In this document: positions 55,544 through 63,628 of the stretch, in pieces
How the letters are laid out: every line of letters starts with the position of its first letter
How positions within the stretch are numbered: position 1 is the first letter of the stretch
From: Streptomyces sp. CG 926
Lineage (GTDB): Bacteria; Actinomycetota; Actinomycetes; Streptomycetales; Streptomycetaceae
Assembly: GCF_003148825.1 (NCBI RefSeq)
Contig: NZ_QGGZ01000005.1
Location: 186,001-250,000, forward strand
Length of the DNA: 64,000 nucleotides
Reading direction: 5' to 3'
Notes under the pieces: generated by a model
Seen by the model: only the letters and a program-made list of their open reading frames with translations
Told to the model about the DNA's origin: nothing
The model's database searches: none
Made by a program: the position numbers and the translations under genes

Positions 55544-56107
55544 ATGCCGAAGGACGCACCACCGCGCTGGGACCGTCGCATGCAACAGCGACTGGCCCGT
55601 GGCGAGGCCGCCGCGCTCGGGGAGCTGTACGACCGCTTCGCCTCGCTCGTGCACAGCCTGGCGCACCGGGTGCTGGGCGACGAGAAGGCGGCGGACCGGA
55701 TCACCCGAGAGGTCTTCGGGTACATCTGGGAGAACCCGGACGCCTACGACCCCAAGCAGGGCTCCATGCGCTCCTGGGTCGCCCGGATCACCCAGGGCCA
55801 GGCGGTGGCCCGGCTGCGCCAGGCCGAGCTGGGCCGGGGGTCCCGCGAGGAGCTGGAGCAGAAGGTGCGCACCGCCAACGCGGCCGCCCGCGCCGACTAC
55901 ATCGTCACCTCGATGCCCGCGCCCCTGCGGGCCGCGCTGGAACTCGCGTACTTCAAGCGGCGCGACTACCGGCAGGCCGCCGCCGACCTGCAGATCAGCG
56001 AGGACGAGGCGCGGCGCAGGCTGCGACTCGGACTGCAGTTGCTGTCGACCGCCAATGCCCTCCCGCAGGAGGAAACCGCCCGGTCCGGATATGGAACACC
56101 TCGATGA
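55544..56107 (+). CDS. ECF-type RNA polymerase sigma factor
   Basis: A 187-residue sigma factor with region 2 (LGELYDRFASLVHSLAHRVL, then TREVFGYIWENPDAYDPKQG and SMRSWVARITQGQAVARLRQ) and region 4 (MPAPLRAALELAYFKRRDYR, then QAAADLQISEDEARRRLRLG). The ATG at 55544 follows GGGGGCATTC. The stop overlaps the start of the next gene as ATGA, and that gene encodes a zinc-containing anti-sigma candidate, so the pair forms a regulatory module. The promoter it recognises is unknown. Confidence 0.87.
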   Translation: MPKDAPPRWDRRMQQRLARGEAAALGELYDRFASLVHSLAHRVLGDEKAADRITREVFGYIWENPDAYDPKQGSMRSWVARITQGQAVARLRQAELGRGSREELEQKVRTANAAARADYIVTSMPAPLRAALELAYFKRRDYRQAAADLQISEDEARRRLRLGLQLLSTANALPQEETARSGYGTPR

Positions 56108-57420
56108 ACGGCCCTCCCCAGTCGCCCGATGACGGATACGAGCGTCTCGGCGGGCAGGCGCGGATACCCGGTCCGCGCGGGGCCGCCGACGACCTCGACC
56201 CGGGGCACGCGCCGCGGTCGATGCCGCCGCTGCCCGCGATGCCGCAGGCTCCGATGCCGCTGCCCCCGCTGCCCCCGCTGCCATCGACGCCGGCCGAGCT
56301 GCCGCCGGTCGCGCCGCCTCCGCCCTCCCACGCCGTGCTGAAGTCCCTGCTCGGGGCGTGGGCACTGGCGGCCTGCTCGGCCGAGGAGACCCAGGCGGTC
56401 GAGGACCACCTCACCGAGTGCGCGCCCTGCGCGGAGGAGGCCCTGCGCCTGCGCGACGCGGTGGGGCTGTTGCACCCGGAGGAGAACCTCGACCTGAAAC
56501 CGCTGCTGCGCTCGCGCGTCCTGGAGGACTGCCTGGGCAAGCGGCCGGCCCGCATCCCGGTGCCGGTGTGGGCGAGTCCGTACGACACCGAGACCGCGCG
56601 GCTCGACGCGCTGCTGCAGGACTTCGGGGACTCGGAATGGCACACCCCGGTACGGCTCAAGTGGTTCGAGGAGGAACGCCGCCGGTCGCAGCGGACCACG
56701 GTGGCTGGCGTGATCGGCCATCTGCTGACGGTCGACGGGCTGATCGCCTCGGCGCTCGGGCTCGACGACCCGCTGGGACCGGACGCGCCGAAGGGCGGTC
56801 CGACGGTGCGGACGGAGCACTTCTGGGGCGCGTCGGTGAACCCGATCACGCGGCAGGTCCGCGACCCATGGCGGGAGCAGGGCCACACGCTGGTCCGTAC
56901 GGTCTCCTTCGCCGGCCGGGGAGTCGCCGAGCTGGCCGTGGACTACGGCGGCTTCGCCCTGCCGCTCGGCGACGCGTTCCTGGAACGGGCCTTCGAGTGC
57001 TGGGTGCACGCGTGGGACATTGCGGAGGCGGTGGACTACCCGTACGAGCCGCCGTCCGGGCCGCACCTGCACGGGATGATCGACCTGGCGGCGCGACTCC
57101 TGCCGAGCGCGCTGGCGCAGCGTAGGCGCGCGGGCCTGGCCGCCCCGGCGCGGGGCCTGGTCGCGGCGGGTGCGCCCGGGCGGACCCTGCACCTGGAGAT
57201 CGAGGGCGCGGGCGGCGGAGGCTGGGACATCGCGCTGGACTCGCCGGGAGCGAAACCGTCACCGGAACGCACGGTGGCGGAGATCGCCTTGGACGGCATC
57301 GAGTTCTGCCAACTGGCCGCCGGGCACATCTCCCCGGAGGAGGCGGCGGTGGGCCAACACGGCGACCGCGAGGCGATCCGCGACGTCCTGTTCGCGGCGG
57401 CGTCCCTGAGCAGGCTGTAG
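56104..57420 (+). CDS. zinc anti-sigma domain fused to an MDMPI-like domain
   Basis: A 438-residue protein. Residues 1-75 are disordered, with a run of Pro/Met/Leu (MPPLPAMPQAPMPLPPLPPL). Residues 80-120 are an anti-sigma zinc finger: H102, C106 and C109 in EDHLTECAPCAEEA. The rest resembles the mycothiol-dependent maleylpyruvate isomerase fold: VAGVIGHLLTVDGLIASALG near 200, and FECWVHAWDIAEAVDYPYEP near 305 with possible metal ligands. No transmembrane helix is seen, so it is a cytosolic anti-sigma. It might sense thiol or redox state; this is inference. It is coupled to the sigma gene by ATGA. Confidence 0.8.
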   Translation: MNGPPQSPDDGYERLGGQARIPGPRGAADDLDPGHAPRSMPPLPAMPQAPMPLPPLPPLPSTPAELPPVAPPPPSHAVLKSLLGAWALAACSAEETQAVEDHLTECAPCAEEALRLRDAVGLLHPEENLDLKPLLRSRVLEDCLGKRPARIPVPVWASPYDTETARLDALLQDFGDSEWHTPVRLKWFEEERRRSQRTTVAGVIGHLLTVDGLIASALGLDDPLGPDAPKGGPTVRTEHFWGASVNPITRQVRDPWREQGHTLVRTVSFAGRGVAELAVDYGGFALPLGDAFLERAFECWVHAWDIAEAVDYPYEPPSGPHLHGMIDLAARLLPSALAQRRRAGLAAPARGLVAAGAPGRTLHLEIEGAGGGGWDIALDSPGAKPSPERTVAEIALDGIEFCQLAAGHISPEEAAVGQHGDREAIRDVLFAAASLSRL

Positions 57421-57470
57421 GGGGCGCGGTACGGGGCCATGCCCGGACGGGGCCATCAGCCCCGCGCCCC
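57421..57470. terminator. possible terminator of the sigma operon
   Basis: GGGGCGCGG (57421-57429) and CCGCGCCCC (57462-57470), with a 32-nt loop, start at the base after the stop codon. Confidence 0.4.
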
Positions 57471-57524
57471 CCTACCCCCGCCAGGGTGCCGGTCGCCCGG
57501 GGTCGGGAGGCGCGGGGGTGGCTT

Positions 57525-57905
57525 CGGGGTGCGGGATCCACTGGACCGGCATCAGGGAGGGGTATGGGGGTTTCCCGTCAGTCCCATCGTCCCTCCGTGT
57601 CGAGCCGGTCCCTCAAGGGCGCTCCCTTCGGTCGCGTCGCTACGCGATGTCGCTGCGCTCCACCCTTGACCGACCGTCCCGCCCCGGAGAAACGAAAGAC
57701 TGCCGAGAAGCCCCCAAAAGAACGAGCCGCTCGAAGGTACGAAGGACGGGGACATCACAGAACCCCGGACCGGGTCGGGCGCAGGCGACGATCCCGAGAC
57801 GGGCCCGTAAGAGACCCATGCCGGTGGCGCCGGGGCGCACCAGATCGCTACACGCTCAGCACGTCTCAGCGCCCGACGCCCGCCCTGGGCCGGGCATAAG
57901 CCGCC
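57525..57905 (+). repeat. long dispersed repeat, left arm of an inverted pair
   Basis: About 380 nt, from GGGGTGCGGGATCCACTGG to GGGCATAAGCC. It matches the reverse complement of 60237-60615 at roughly nine positions in ten. Stretches such as GAGAAACGAAAGACTGCCGA and CAGCACGTCTCAGCGCCCGA are identical in both. I recall translated pieces of this sequence as spurious proteins in many Streptomyces genomes, so it is probably a multi-copy repeat. No gene inside it is credible, except that the 3' end of the small gene at 57856 runs into it. Confidence 0.8.
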
Positions 57906-58191
57906 CACGCTCCGTGGGCCATTCTCGACGACTGCGCCCGACGACCGTTGGGGGCTGATCACGAAGCGGGTCGGAGAGCTCTTGGCCGGCGGGTTGGATG
58001 TTGGAGACCGACGTGGTGATTTCACGGCCGGACGCGACCCGGATGTAGGCCAGCTCCGTCCAGTGCTCGGTGGTCGAGTCCGAGACGTTCTCGTTGATCA
58101 CGGCCATCAGTTCCCCCTCGACGCCGGAAGCGAGATCGCGTACCCGGCGACGCAGGAGTCCGTGCGGCACGTAGGAGTAGTGCTCACTCAT
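57856..58191 (-). CDS. hypothetical protein, second of a small pair
   Basis: A 111-residue protein. The first 75 residues (MSEHYSYVPHGLLRRRVRDL, then EGELMAVINENVSDSTTEHW and AYIRVASGREITTSVSNIQP) are protein-like and compact. The last 17 or so are encoded by the end of the dispersed repeat. ATG 58191 overlaps the stop of the upstream 51-residue gene (ATGAGTGA). I do not recognise the family; similar short genes occur near DUF5919 regulators. Confidence 0.6.
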   Translation of the reverse strand: MSEHYSYVPHGLLRRRVRDLASGVEGELMAVINENVSDSTTEHWTELAYIRVASGREITTSVSNIQPAGQELSDPLRDQPPTVVGRSRREWPTERGRLMPGPGRASGAETC

Positions 58192-58339
58192 CGGTGGTTC
58201 CCTCAAGGGTGCCGAGGAAGCGCTCCCAGCCGACCAAGGCGCGGTCGAGGAGGTCCGCACTCGGCTGCCCCGGAACGGTCGCTATGGCCGTAGCAGTTTC
58301 GACCGTGTCGACGCTGAGGCACTCAAGGTGCTGCCGCAT
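58184..58339 (-). CDS. 51-residue hypothetical protein
   Basis: ATG 58339 has a very good ribosome binding site (GGAGGAGTGATCCAT). The frame encodes MRQHLECLSV, DTVETATAIA, TVPGQPSADLLDRALVGWER and FLGTLEGTTDE. The acidic helical C-terminus and the 8-nt overlap with the next gene (ATGAGTGA) argue that it is real. Function unknown. Together with the next gene it forms a tiny operon divergent from the XRE-DUF5919 regulator. Confidence 0.65.
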   Translation of the reverse strand: MRQHLECLSVDTVETATAIATVPGQPSADLLDRALVGWERFLGTLEGTTDE

Positions 58340-58479
58340 ATGGATCACTCCTCCGTGCTGCGTGTGACATGCGTCGATGCTCCTGCCCTCGTCCGGGCGT
58401 TGCTACTGCATTCACGGGACGTTCGGGACGTATCGGCAGTACGGTTCGTTCCGTTCCTGACGGGTCGTGGAGGCGAACC

Positions 58480-59241
58480 ATGAATCACGCGCTGCGCCAG
58501 GCGATGGCAAATGCCAAGATGACTGAAGCGCACCTCGCAGAAGCATGCGAGGTAGATGTGAAGACGGTCGGTCGATGGATCACCGAGCCGAACCGCGTGC
58601 CTCATGCTCGCCATCGTTGGGCGGCCTGTGAGGCGTTAGGGGAGGAGGAGGCAGCTTTGTGGCCAAGCGCCGTACGGTCGGCAGTCACCACCGGGCCGGA
58701 CCGAGAGATAGTCCAGGTCTTCCCCTATCGCTCGGCCGCGCCGGCGAGCTTGTGGAAGTCCCTCGTGACAAAGACGCAGAGCGAGTTGGTGTTTGCCGGA
58801 TACACCAACTATTTCCTTTGGCTGGAGCAGGCGAACCTGGCCAGTGCGCTGCGGCGCAAGGCTGGGGGAGGCTGCCGCGTGCGGTTCCTGATCGGCGATC
58901 CGGACAGTCCGGTCACTGCGGCGCGAGAGGCTGAGGAAGGTGTGCCGCTGACGCTGTCCACTCGTATCGCTGTCACGCTGAACGAGCTGGAGAAGCTGCG
59001 CGACGTCAGTGGTATCGAGGGTCGGTTCGAGACCGGGCATGTCAATCTCTCCGTGTTCAGGTTCGACGACGAGATGATCGTTACCCCGATCCTGGCTCGT
59101 AGGGTCGGCCACGATTCGCCGATGATGCACTTGCGGCGCAAGCAGGCGGACGGGATGTTCGATCGATTCGCCGCTCACGTCGAAGAGCTGTGGAGCCGGG
59201 GGCGCGACATCCGGGAGGCGGAGCAGCATGCCCCGACGTGA
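58480..59241 (+). CDS. XRE-type HTH protein with DUF5919-like domain and a TTA codon
   Basis: A 253-residue regulator. The N-terminal HTH (LRQAMANAKMTEAHLAEACE, then VDVKTVGRWITEPNRVPHAR) is followed by a domain like DUF5919 with RVRFLIGDPDSPVTAAREAE near 138 and VNLSVFRFDDEMIVTPILAR near 195. That domain has a phospholipase-D-like layout, but I see no HxK catalytic pair. Leu53 is TTA (58636-58638), so expression may depend on bldA. ATG 58480 follows GGAGGCGAACC. The NUDIX gene overlaps its end by 14 nt. Confidence 0.8.
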   Translation: MNHALRQAMANAKMTEAHLAEACEVDVKTVGRWITEPNRVPHARHRWAACEALGEEEAALWPSAVRSAVTTGPDREIVQVFPYRSAAPASLWKSLVTKTQSELVFAGYTNYFLWLEQANLASALRRKAGGGCRVRFLIGDPDSPVTAAREAEEGVPLTLSTRIAVTLNELEKLRDVSGIEGRFETGHVNLSVFRFDDEMIVTPILARRVGHDSPMMHLRRKQADGMFDRFAAHVEELWSRGRDIREAEQHAPT

Positions 59242-59695
59242 CTACGAGGACGACCCCGACGCCCCCGCGGCAAACAGCCTGGTACCGGCGGCTTCGGCGA
59301 TCGTTGTCGATGACGACGGCCGGGTGTTGCTGCAGCGACGCACGGACAACGGCAAGTGGGCTCTGCCTGGTGGCAAGATGGAGCTGGGCGAGAGCATCGG
59401 CGACTGCGCGGTCCGGGAGACCCTTGAGGAGACCGGTATCGCGGTTGAGGTCGTGGGGATCGTCGGCACGTATACGAACCCGGGACATGTCTTCGCCTAT
59501 GACGACGGAGAGGTGCGGCAGGAATTCTCGATCTGCTTTCTCGCCCGTCCTACGGGGGGAAGCCTCCAGACGTCCGACGAGTCGCACGAGGTGGCGTGGT
59601 TCACGCCCGAGGCCACGAACGATCTGCAGATGGTGCCCAGCATCCGCAAACGCCTCACCGACTGGCGTTCCGGTCACGGCCCCGTCGTTCGCTGA
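59228..59695 (+). CDS. NUDIX hydrolase
   Basis: A 155-residue enzyme with a complete Nudix box (GGKMELGESI, then GDCAVRETLEETGI) at residues about 48-71. The glycine and all Mg-binding glutamates are present. It hydrolyses a nucleoside diphosphate linked to another group; the N-terminal NSLVPAASAIVVDDDGRVLL and the C-terminal DDGEVRQEFSICFLARPTGG are typical of the MutT/ADP-ribose side of the family. It overlaps the XRE-DUF5919 gene by 14 nt. This pairing is frequent in Streptomyces accessory loci. Confidence 0.9.
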   Translation: MPRRDYEDDPDAPAANSLVPAASAIVVDDDGRVLLQRRTDNGKWALPGGKMELGESIGDCAVRETLEETGIAVEVVGIVGTYTNPGHVFAYDDGEVRQEFSICFLARPTGGSLQTSDESHEVAWFTPEATNDLQMVPSIRKRLTDWRSGHGPVVR

Positions 59696-59715
59696 CCCTC
59701 TCGAGCGAGTTTGCT

Positions 59716-59738
59716 GTCCACGTTCCCTGCGGACGTGG
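59716..59738. terminator. hairpin between convergent cassette genes
   Basis: CCACGT-9 nt-ACGTGG (59718-59738), a short stem 22 nt after the NUDIX stop codon. Weak evidence. Confidence 0.35.
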
Positions 59739-59750
59739 GGCGCCTCAGCC

Positions 59751-60134
59751 CTACCGCTTGTGGAGTGGGTCGGGTGTCGGCCCGTAGTCCGTTTCGTGGT
59801 CCTTGGTCAGTGCGGCTAGGAGAACGGGGTCGGAATGGACCTGCGCCGTGTGCTGCCATGCGATGAGCATCTGTACGACGGATGCGTAGTGGCCGGTCGC
59901 ATCTGTGGCGCGCATGGTGTCGATCAGTTCGGCAGCGAAGGCATGGACATCCGCCTCTGGAAGAAAGCGGACCCAGGGAAATACGCTTCGCAGCAAGTCG
60001 AAGGCCAGTTCCGTGCTGCCGCGCTCACCTGTGGCCAGGGCCGCAGCCATGGCCTGGGTAGCGGCGGAGACAACGCTAGGCGGCGGCAGCTGTGGTCCTT
60101 CTTCCGGCCTGGCGGCGGTGTTCTCGGCACTCAT
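59751..60134 (-). CDS. hypothetical protein
   Basis: A 127-residue, mostly helical, acidic protein: SAATQAMAAALATGERGSTE, LAFDLLRSVFPWVRFLPEAD, VHAFAAELIDTMRATDATGH, then HTAQVHSDPVLLAALTKDHE. It looks real and I have the impression of relatives beside other Streptomyces regulators, but I cannot name the family. ATG 60134 was chosen over 60320, since the longer form reads through the dispersed repeat. It lies inside the repeat-flanked cassette. Confidence 0.6.
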   Translation of the reverse strand: MSAENTAARPEEGPQLPPPSVVSAATQAMAAALATGERGSTELAFDLLRSVFPWVRFLPEADVHAFAAELIDTMRATDATGHYASVVQMLIAWQHTAQVHSDPVLLAALTKDHETDYGPTPDPLHKR

Positions 60135-60236
60135 AGCGTTGAAAGTACTTTCGATCCCCTCGCCCGTGCCATCACCCGTAGGGGGAGAGTCTCCGGGGCG
60201 CTCGCAGACGTGTGATCGAGAAGCGCGTAGAGGTCG

Positions 60237-60615
60237 CCGGCGGCCTATGTCCAGCCCAGGGCGGGCGTCGGGCGCTGAGACGTGCTGAGCGTGTGGCGAT
60301 CTGGTGCGCCCCGGCGTCACCGGGATGGGTCTTTATGAACCCGTCTCGGGATCGTCGCCCACGCCCGACCCGGTCCGGGCTTCTGTGATCGCCCCGTCCT
60401 TCGTACCTTCGACCGGCTCGTTCTTTTGGGGGCTTCTCGGCAGTCTTTCGTTTCTCCGGGGCGGGACGGTCGGTCAAGGGTGGAGCGCAGCGACATCGCG
60501 AAGCGACGCGACGAAGGAGCGCCCTTGAGGGACCGTCCCGCCCCGGAGGGACGATGGGACTGACGGGAAACCCCCATACCCTCCCTGATGCCGGTCCAGT
60601 GGATCCTGCACCCCC
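60237..60615 (-). repeat. long dispersed repeat, right arm of an inverted pair
   Basis: About 380 nt; its reverse complement matches 57525-57905. The two arms enclose 2331 nt holding five genes. Small differences (for example TTCATAAAG here against CCCGTAAGAG in the other arm) show they have diverged somewhat and are not a recent duplication. No gene is credible in 60135-60639. Confidence 0.8.
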
Positions 60616-60639
60616 CGACTCGGCTCCCCGCCCCGCAGG

Positions 60640-62277
60640 TCACGCGTAGCGCTCGCGCAGCTTGTACTTCAGGACCTTGCGCAAGGCCTCGTTGCGGGGG
60701 AGGGCGTCCAGGAGTTCCAGTTGTTCCGGCAGTTTGTGGGTGGCCAGGCCTTGGGTGCGGAGGTAGGTCGTCAGCTGGGGGAGGGTGAGGGGGGCTGCCC
60801 CCTCGGGTTGTTCGACGACCGCGCAGACGCGTTCGCCGCGGGTCGGGTCAGGGAGGCCGATGACGGCCACGTCCGTGATGCCCGGGAGCTGGTGGAGGAG
60901 GTCCTCGATCTCCTTCGCCGAGATGTTCTCGCCCTTGCGGATGATGACGTCCTTGCTGCGGCCGGTGAGCACCAGGTAGCCGTCCTCGGTCAGGTGGCCG
61001 AGGTCGCCCGTGACCAGGTAGCCGTCGGGGTCGAAGACCTCCGTCGACTCGTCGCCGTTCAGGTAGCCCTGGCAGACGGCCTCGCCCCGGAGCCGGACCT
61101 CGCCGTCGGTGTTCGGGGGGAGTTCGGTGCCGTCCGGTGCGGTGATGCGGATGGACATGCCTGCCGGGGGCCGGCCCTCGGTGGTGGCGAGGTTCTCGGC
61201 TGTGTCGTCCGGGGCGCCCATGGTGATCATCGGGACCTCGGTCATGCCGTAGCCGTGGGTCAGTTGGCAGCCCAGCTCCCGTACGACGGCGTGGTAGATC
61301 TCCGGAGGCTTGGGGGCGCCGCCGCCCGCCAGGAGGCGCAGGGTGGGGATCAGCGGGATGTCCGGGGTCTTGCGCTGCTCGGTGAGGAACATGGAGTAGA
61401 AGGCCGTCGATCCGCCGGCCACGGTGACCCCGTGGCGGCGGTACCCGTCGAGTGCGTCGGGCATCGCGAACTTCTCGAAGAGGACGGCGGGGAAGCCGTA
61501 GAGGAGCAGCATCACCAGGTAGTCCGGGCCGCCTATGTGCGCGTACGGGAAGGCGATGGAGCCGACGTCGGACGGGCCCAGGCGCAGGGCGTGGGCGAGG
61601 CAGGAGCCGCCCGCGATCAGGGAGCGGTCGGTGTGCAGGACGCCCTTGGGGTCGGAGGTGGTGCCGGAGGTCCAGTAGATCCAGCGGACGGAGGTGCCGT
61701 CCGTGGGAGGCGGGGGCAGGACCGCGGGGTCGCCGTCGGGGAGGGTCGCGTAGGCCTCGAAGGTGCCGCGCGCACCGAGGCGGGCGGCCATGGCGGTGTG
61801 GTCGACGCCGCGCCAGGTGCCGGGGACGGCGAAGTACTCGGCCTTGGACTCGCGGAGCGCGAAGCCGACCTCGCGGTCCCGGTAGAAGGGGATGACGGGG
61901 GTCTGGACGGCGCCGACGCGGGCGAGGGCGGCGGAGAGCAGCACGGTCTCGATGCGGGTGGGGAGCTGCCAGGCGACGACGGTGCCGGGGCGTACGCCCA
62001 TGTCGTGCAGGCCAGCGGCGACGCGTTCGGCACGGTCGCGCAGTTCGCCGAAGGTGAGCCGGCGGTCGTGTGCAAGGTCGTGCGCAAGGTCGTGTGCGAG
62101 GTCGGGTGCGGGGGCGTCCGCCGGGGCGTGTGCCGGGGCGTCCGCCGGGTCGTGTGCGAGGGCTTCCGTGGCCTCGACGAGGGCGGTGGTGTCCGGGGTC
62201 AGTGCGGCCCGGCGGGAGATCAGTTCCCACAGGGTGCGGGACCGGCCCAGCTCGGTCGCGGTCGTGGTGTCCGTCAT
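60640..62277 (-). CDS. acyl-CoA synthetase (AMP-forming)
   Basis: A 545-residue ANL-superfamily ligase that activates a carboxylic acid to its CoA thioester. Motifs are the P-loop YWTSGTTSDPKG near residue 200, the ACS signature around HGYGMTEVP, the hinge GRSKDVIIRKGENISAKEIE, and the C-terminal catalytic Lys region PRNEALRKVLKYKLRERY. Residues about 40-72 contain an unusual run of AHDP/ADAPA/LAHD repeats not expected in the family. It is divergent from the amidohydrolase and acyl-CoA dehydrogenase genes, with shared operators, so it should work in the same degradation pathway. Confidence 0.9.
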   Translation of the reverse strand: MTDTTTATELGRSRTLWELISRRAALTPDTTALVEATEALAHDPADAPAHAPADAPAPDLAHDLAHDLAHDRRLTFGELRDRAERVAAGLHDMGVRPGTVVAWQLPTRIETVLLSAALARVGAVQTPVIPFYRDREVGFALRESKAEYFAVPGTWRGVDHTAMAARLGARGTFEAYATLPDGDPAVLPPPPTDGTSVRWIYWTSGTTSDPKGVLHTDRSLIAGGSCLAHALRLGPSDVGSIAFPYAHIGGPDYLVMLLLYGFPAVLFEKFAMPDALDGYRRHGVTVAGGSTAFYSMFLTEQRKTPDIPLIPTLRLLAGGGAPKPPEIYHAVVRELGCQLTHGYGMTEVPMITMGAPDDTAENLATTEGRPPAGMSIRITAPDGTELPPNTDGEVRLRGEAVCQGYLNGDESTEVFDPDGYLVTGDLGHLTEDGYLVLTGRSKDVIIRKGENISAKEIEDLLHQLPGITDVAVIGLPDPTRGERVCAVVEQPEGAAPLTLPQLTTYLRTQGLATHKLPEQLELLDALPRNEALRKVLKYKLRERYA

Positions 62278-62306
62278 CCCGGATCTCCCCTTGGCCGAAA
62301 CTTCAA

Positions 62307-62321
62307 CTGACGGATAGTCAG
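62307..62321. promoter_or_regulatory. operator copy 1 of the divergent catabolic promoters
   Basis: CTGACGGATAGTCAG, a dyad with 5-bp arms, lies 30 nt upstream of the acyl-CoA synthetase start. It matches copy 2 (read on the other strand) at 13 of 15 positions. A TetR-type regulator is the likely partner; none is encoded in the window here. Confidence 0.65.
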
Positions 62322-62384
62322 ATCTGGCGCAGAGCGTAGAGCGCCGACGCTTGTCGGTCCAGGGGTGGCGGGGCTAGCTTGTTT

Positions 62385-62399
62385 CTGACGATCCATCAG
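62385..62399. promoter_or_regulatory. operator copy 2 of the divergent catabolic promoters
   Basis: On the minus strand the sequence is CTGATGGATCGTCAG, giving with copy 1 the consensus CTGAYGGATMGTCAG. It lies 24 nt upstream of the amidohydrolase ATG. Confidence 0.65.
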
Positions 62400-62422
62400 A
62401 TCGATGCATTGGGGAGACTGCC

Positions 62423-63628
62423 ATGGAACTGGGACTGCCTCGGATCATCAGCGTCGACGACCACGTGATCGAACCCGCGCACCTGTTCGACGTCTGGCTG
62501 CCCGCCAAATACCGCGATCGTGGACCCAAGGCACTCACCGCCGGCATCGGGGAGCTCGCCTACACCGGCGGCAAGTACGTCATCACCATGGATCCCGACG
62601 GCCCGCCGACCGACTGGTGGATCTACGAGGACCTGAAGTTCCCGTACAAGCGCAACATCGCCGCCGTCGGCTTCGACCGCGACGACATGACCCTGGAGGG
62701 CATCACCCGCGAGGAGATGCGCCGCGGCTGCTGGGATCCCAAGGCGCGCCTCGCCGACATGGACCTCAACCACGTCGAGGCCTCGCTGTGCTTCCCGACC
62801 TTCCCGCGCTTCTGCGGGCAGACCTTCGCCGAGGCCCACGACAAGGAGGTCGCCCTCGCCTGCGTGCGCGCCTACAACGACTGGATGGTCGAGGAGTGGT
62901 GCGGCGACAGCGGCGGCCGGCTGATCCCGCTGTGCATCATCCCGCTGTGGGACATCGACCTGGCGGTGGCGGAGATCCGACGCAACGCGGCCCGCGGGGT
63001 GAAGGCCGTCACCTTCTCCGAGATCCCCACCCACCTCGGGCTCCCCTCCATCCACACCGGCTACTGGGACCCCTTCTTCGCCGCCTGCCAGGAGACCGGC
63101 ACGGTGGTCAACATGCACATCGGGTCCAGTTCCCAGATGCCTGCCGCCTCCCCCGACGCACCCCCCGCCGTCCAGGCCTCGCTGAGCTTCAACAACGCGA
63201 TGGCCTCGATGATGGACTTCCTCTTCAGCGGCGTCCTCGTCAAGTTCCCGACGCTCAAGCTCGCCTACAGCGAGGGCCAGATGGGCTGGATCCCCTACGC
63301 CTTGGAACGCGCCGACGACGTCTGGGAGGAGCACCGCGCCTGGGGCGGGGTCCGCGACCTGATCCCCGAGCCGCCGTCCACGTACTACTACCGGCAGATG
63401 TTCTGCTGCTTCTTCCGCGACAAGCACGGGATCGCCTCCCTCGACGTCGTCGGACGCGACAACGCCACCTTCGAGACCGACTACCCGCACGTGGACTCGA
63501 CCTTCCCGCACACCAAGGAGGTCGCCCTCGACCACGTGAAGGGCCTCGACGACGAGACGATCTACAAGCTCATGCGCGGCAACGCCATCCGCATGCTCGG
63601 CCTCGACCTGGACAGGAGCCGCCGCTGA
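62423..63628 (+). CDS. amidohydrolase family protein
   Basis: A 401-residue metal-dependent hydrolase of the amidohydrolase-2 (ACMSD-like) type. The N-terminal IISVDDHVIEPAHLF gives the DxH metal pair, MHIGSSSQM supplies a His, and NATFETDYPHVDSTFP holds the conserved Asp. Family members decarboxylate or hydrolyse ring-fission products, and this subgroup sits in lipid and steroid-like catabolic clusters. The ATG start at 62423 follows GGGGAGACTGCC. The stop shares a base with the next ATG (TGATG). Confidence 0.87.
   Translation: MELGLPRIISVDDHVIEPAHLFDVWLPAKYRDRGPKALTAGIGELAYTGGKYVITMDPDGPPTDWWIYEDLKFPYKRNIAAVGFDRDDMTLEGITREEMRRGCWDPKARLADMDLNHVEASLCFPTFPRFCGQTFAEAHDKEVALACVRAYNDWMVEEWCGDSGGRLIPLCIIPLWDIDLAVAEIRRNAARGVKAVTFSEIPTHLGLPSIHTGYWDPFFAACQETGTVVNMHIGSSSQMPAASPDAPPAVQASLSFNNAMASMMDFLFSGVLVKFPTLKLAYSEGQMGWIPYALERADDVWEEHRAWGGVRDLIPEPPSTYYYRQMFCCFFRDKHGIASLDVVGRDNATFETDYPHVDSTFPHTKEVALDHVKGLDDETIYKLMRGNAIRMLGLDLDRSRR

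Noticed and set aside
57486..57958. proteins of 137-157 residues in the long repeat arms
   Set aside because: Frames in both strands of both arms are open only because the repeat is GC-rich; they lack starts with ribosome binding sites and any domain.
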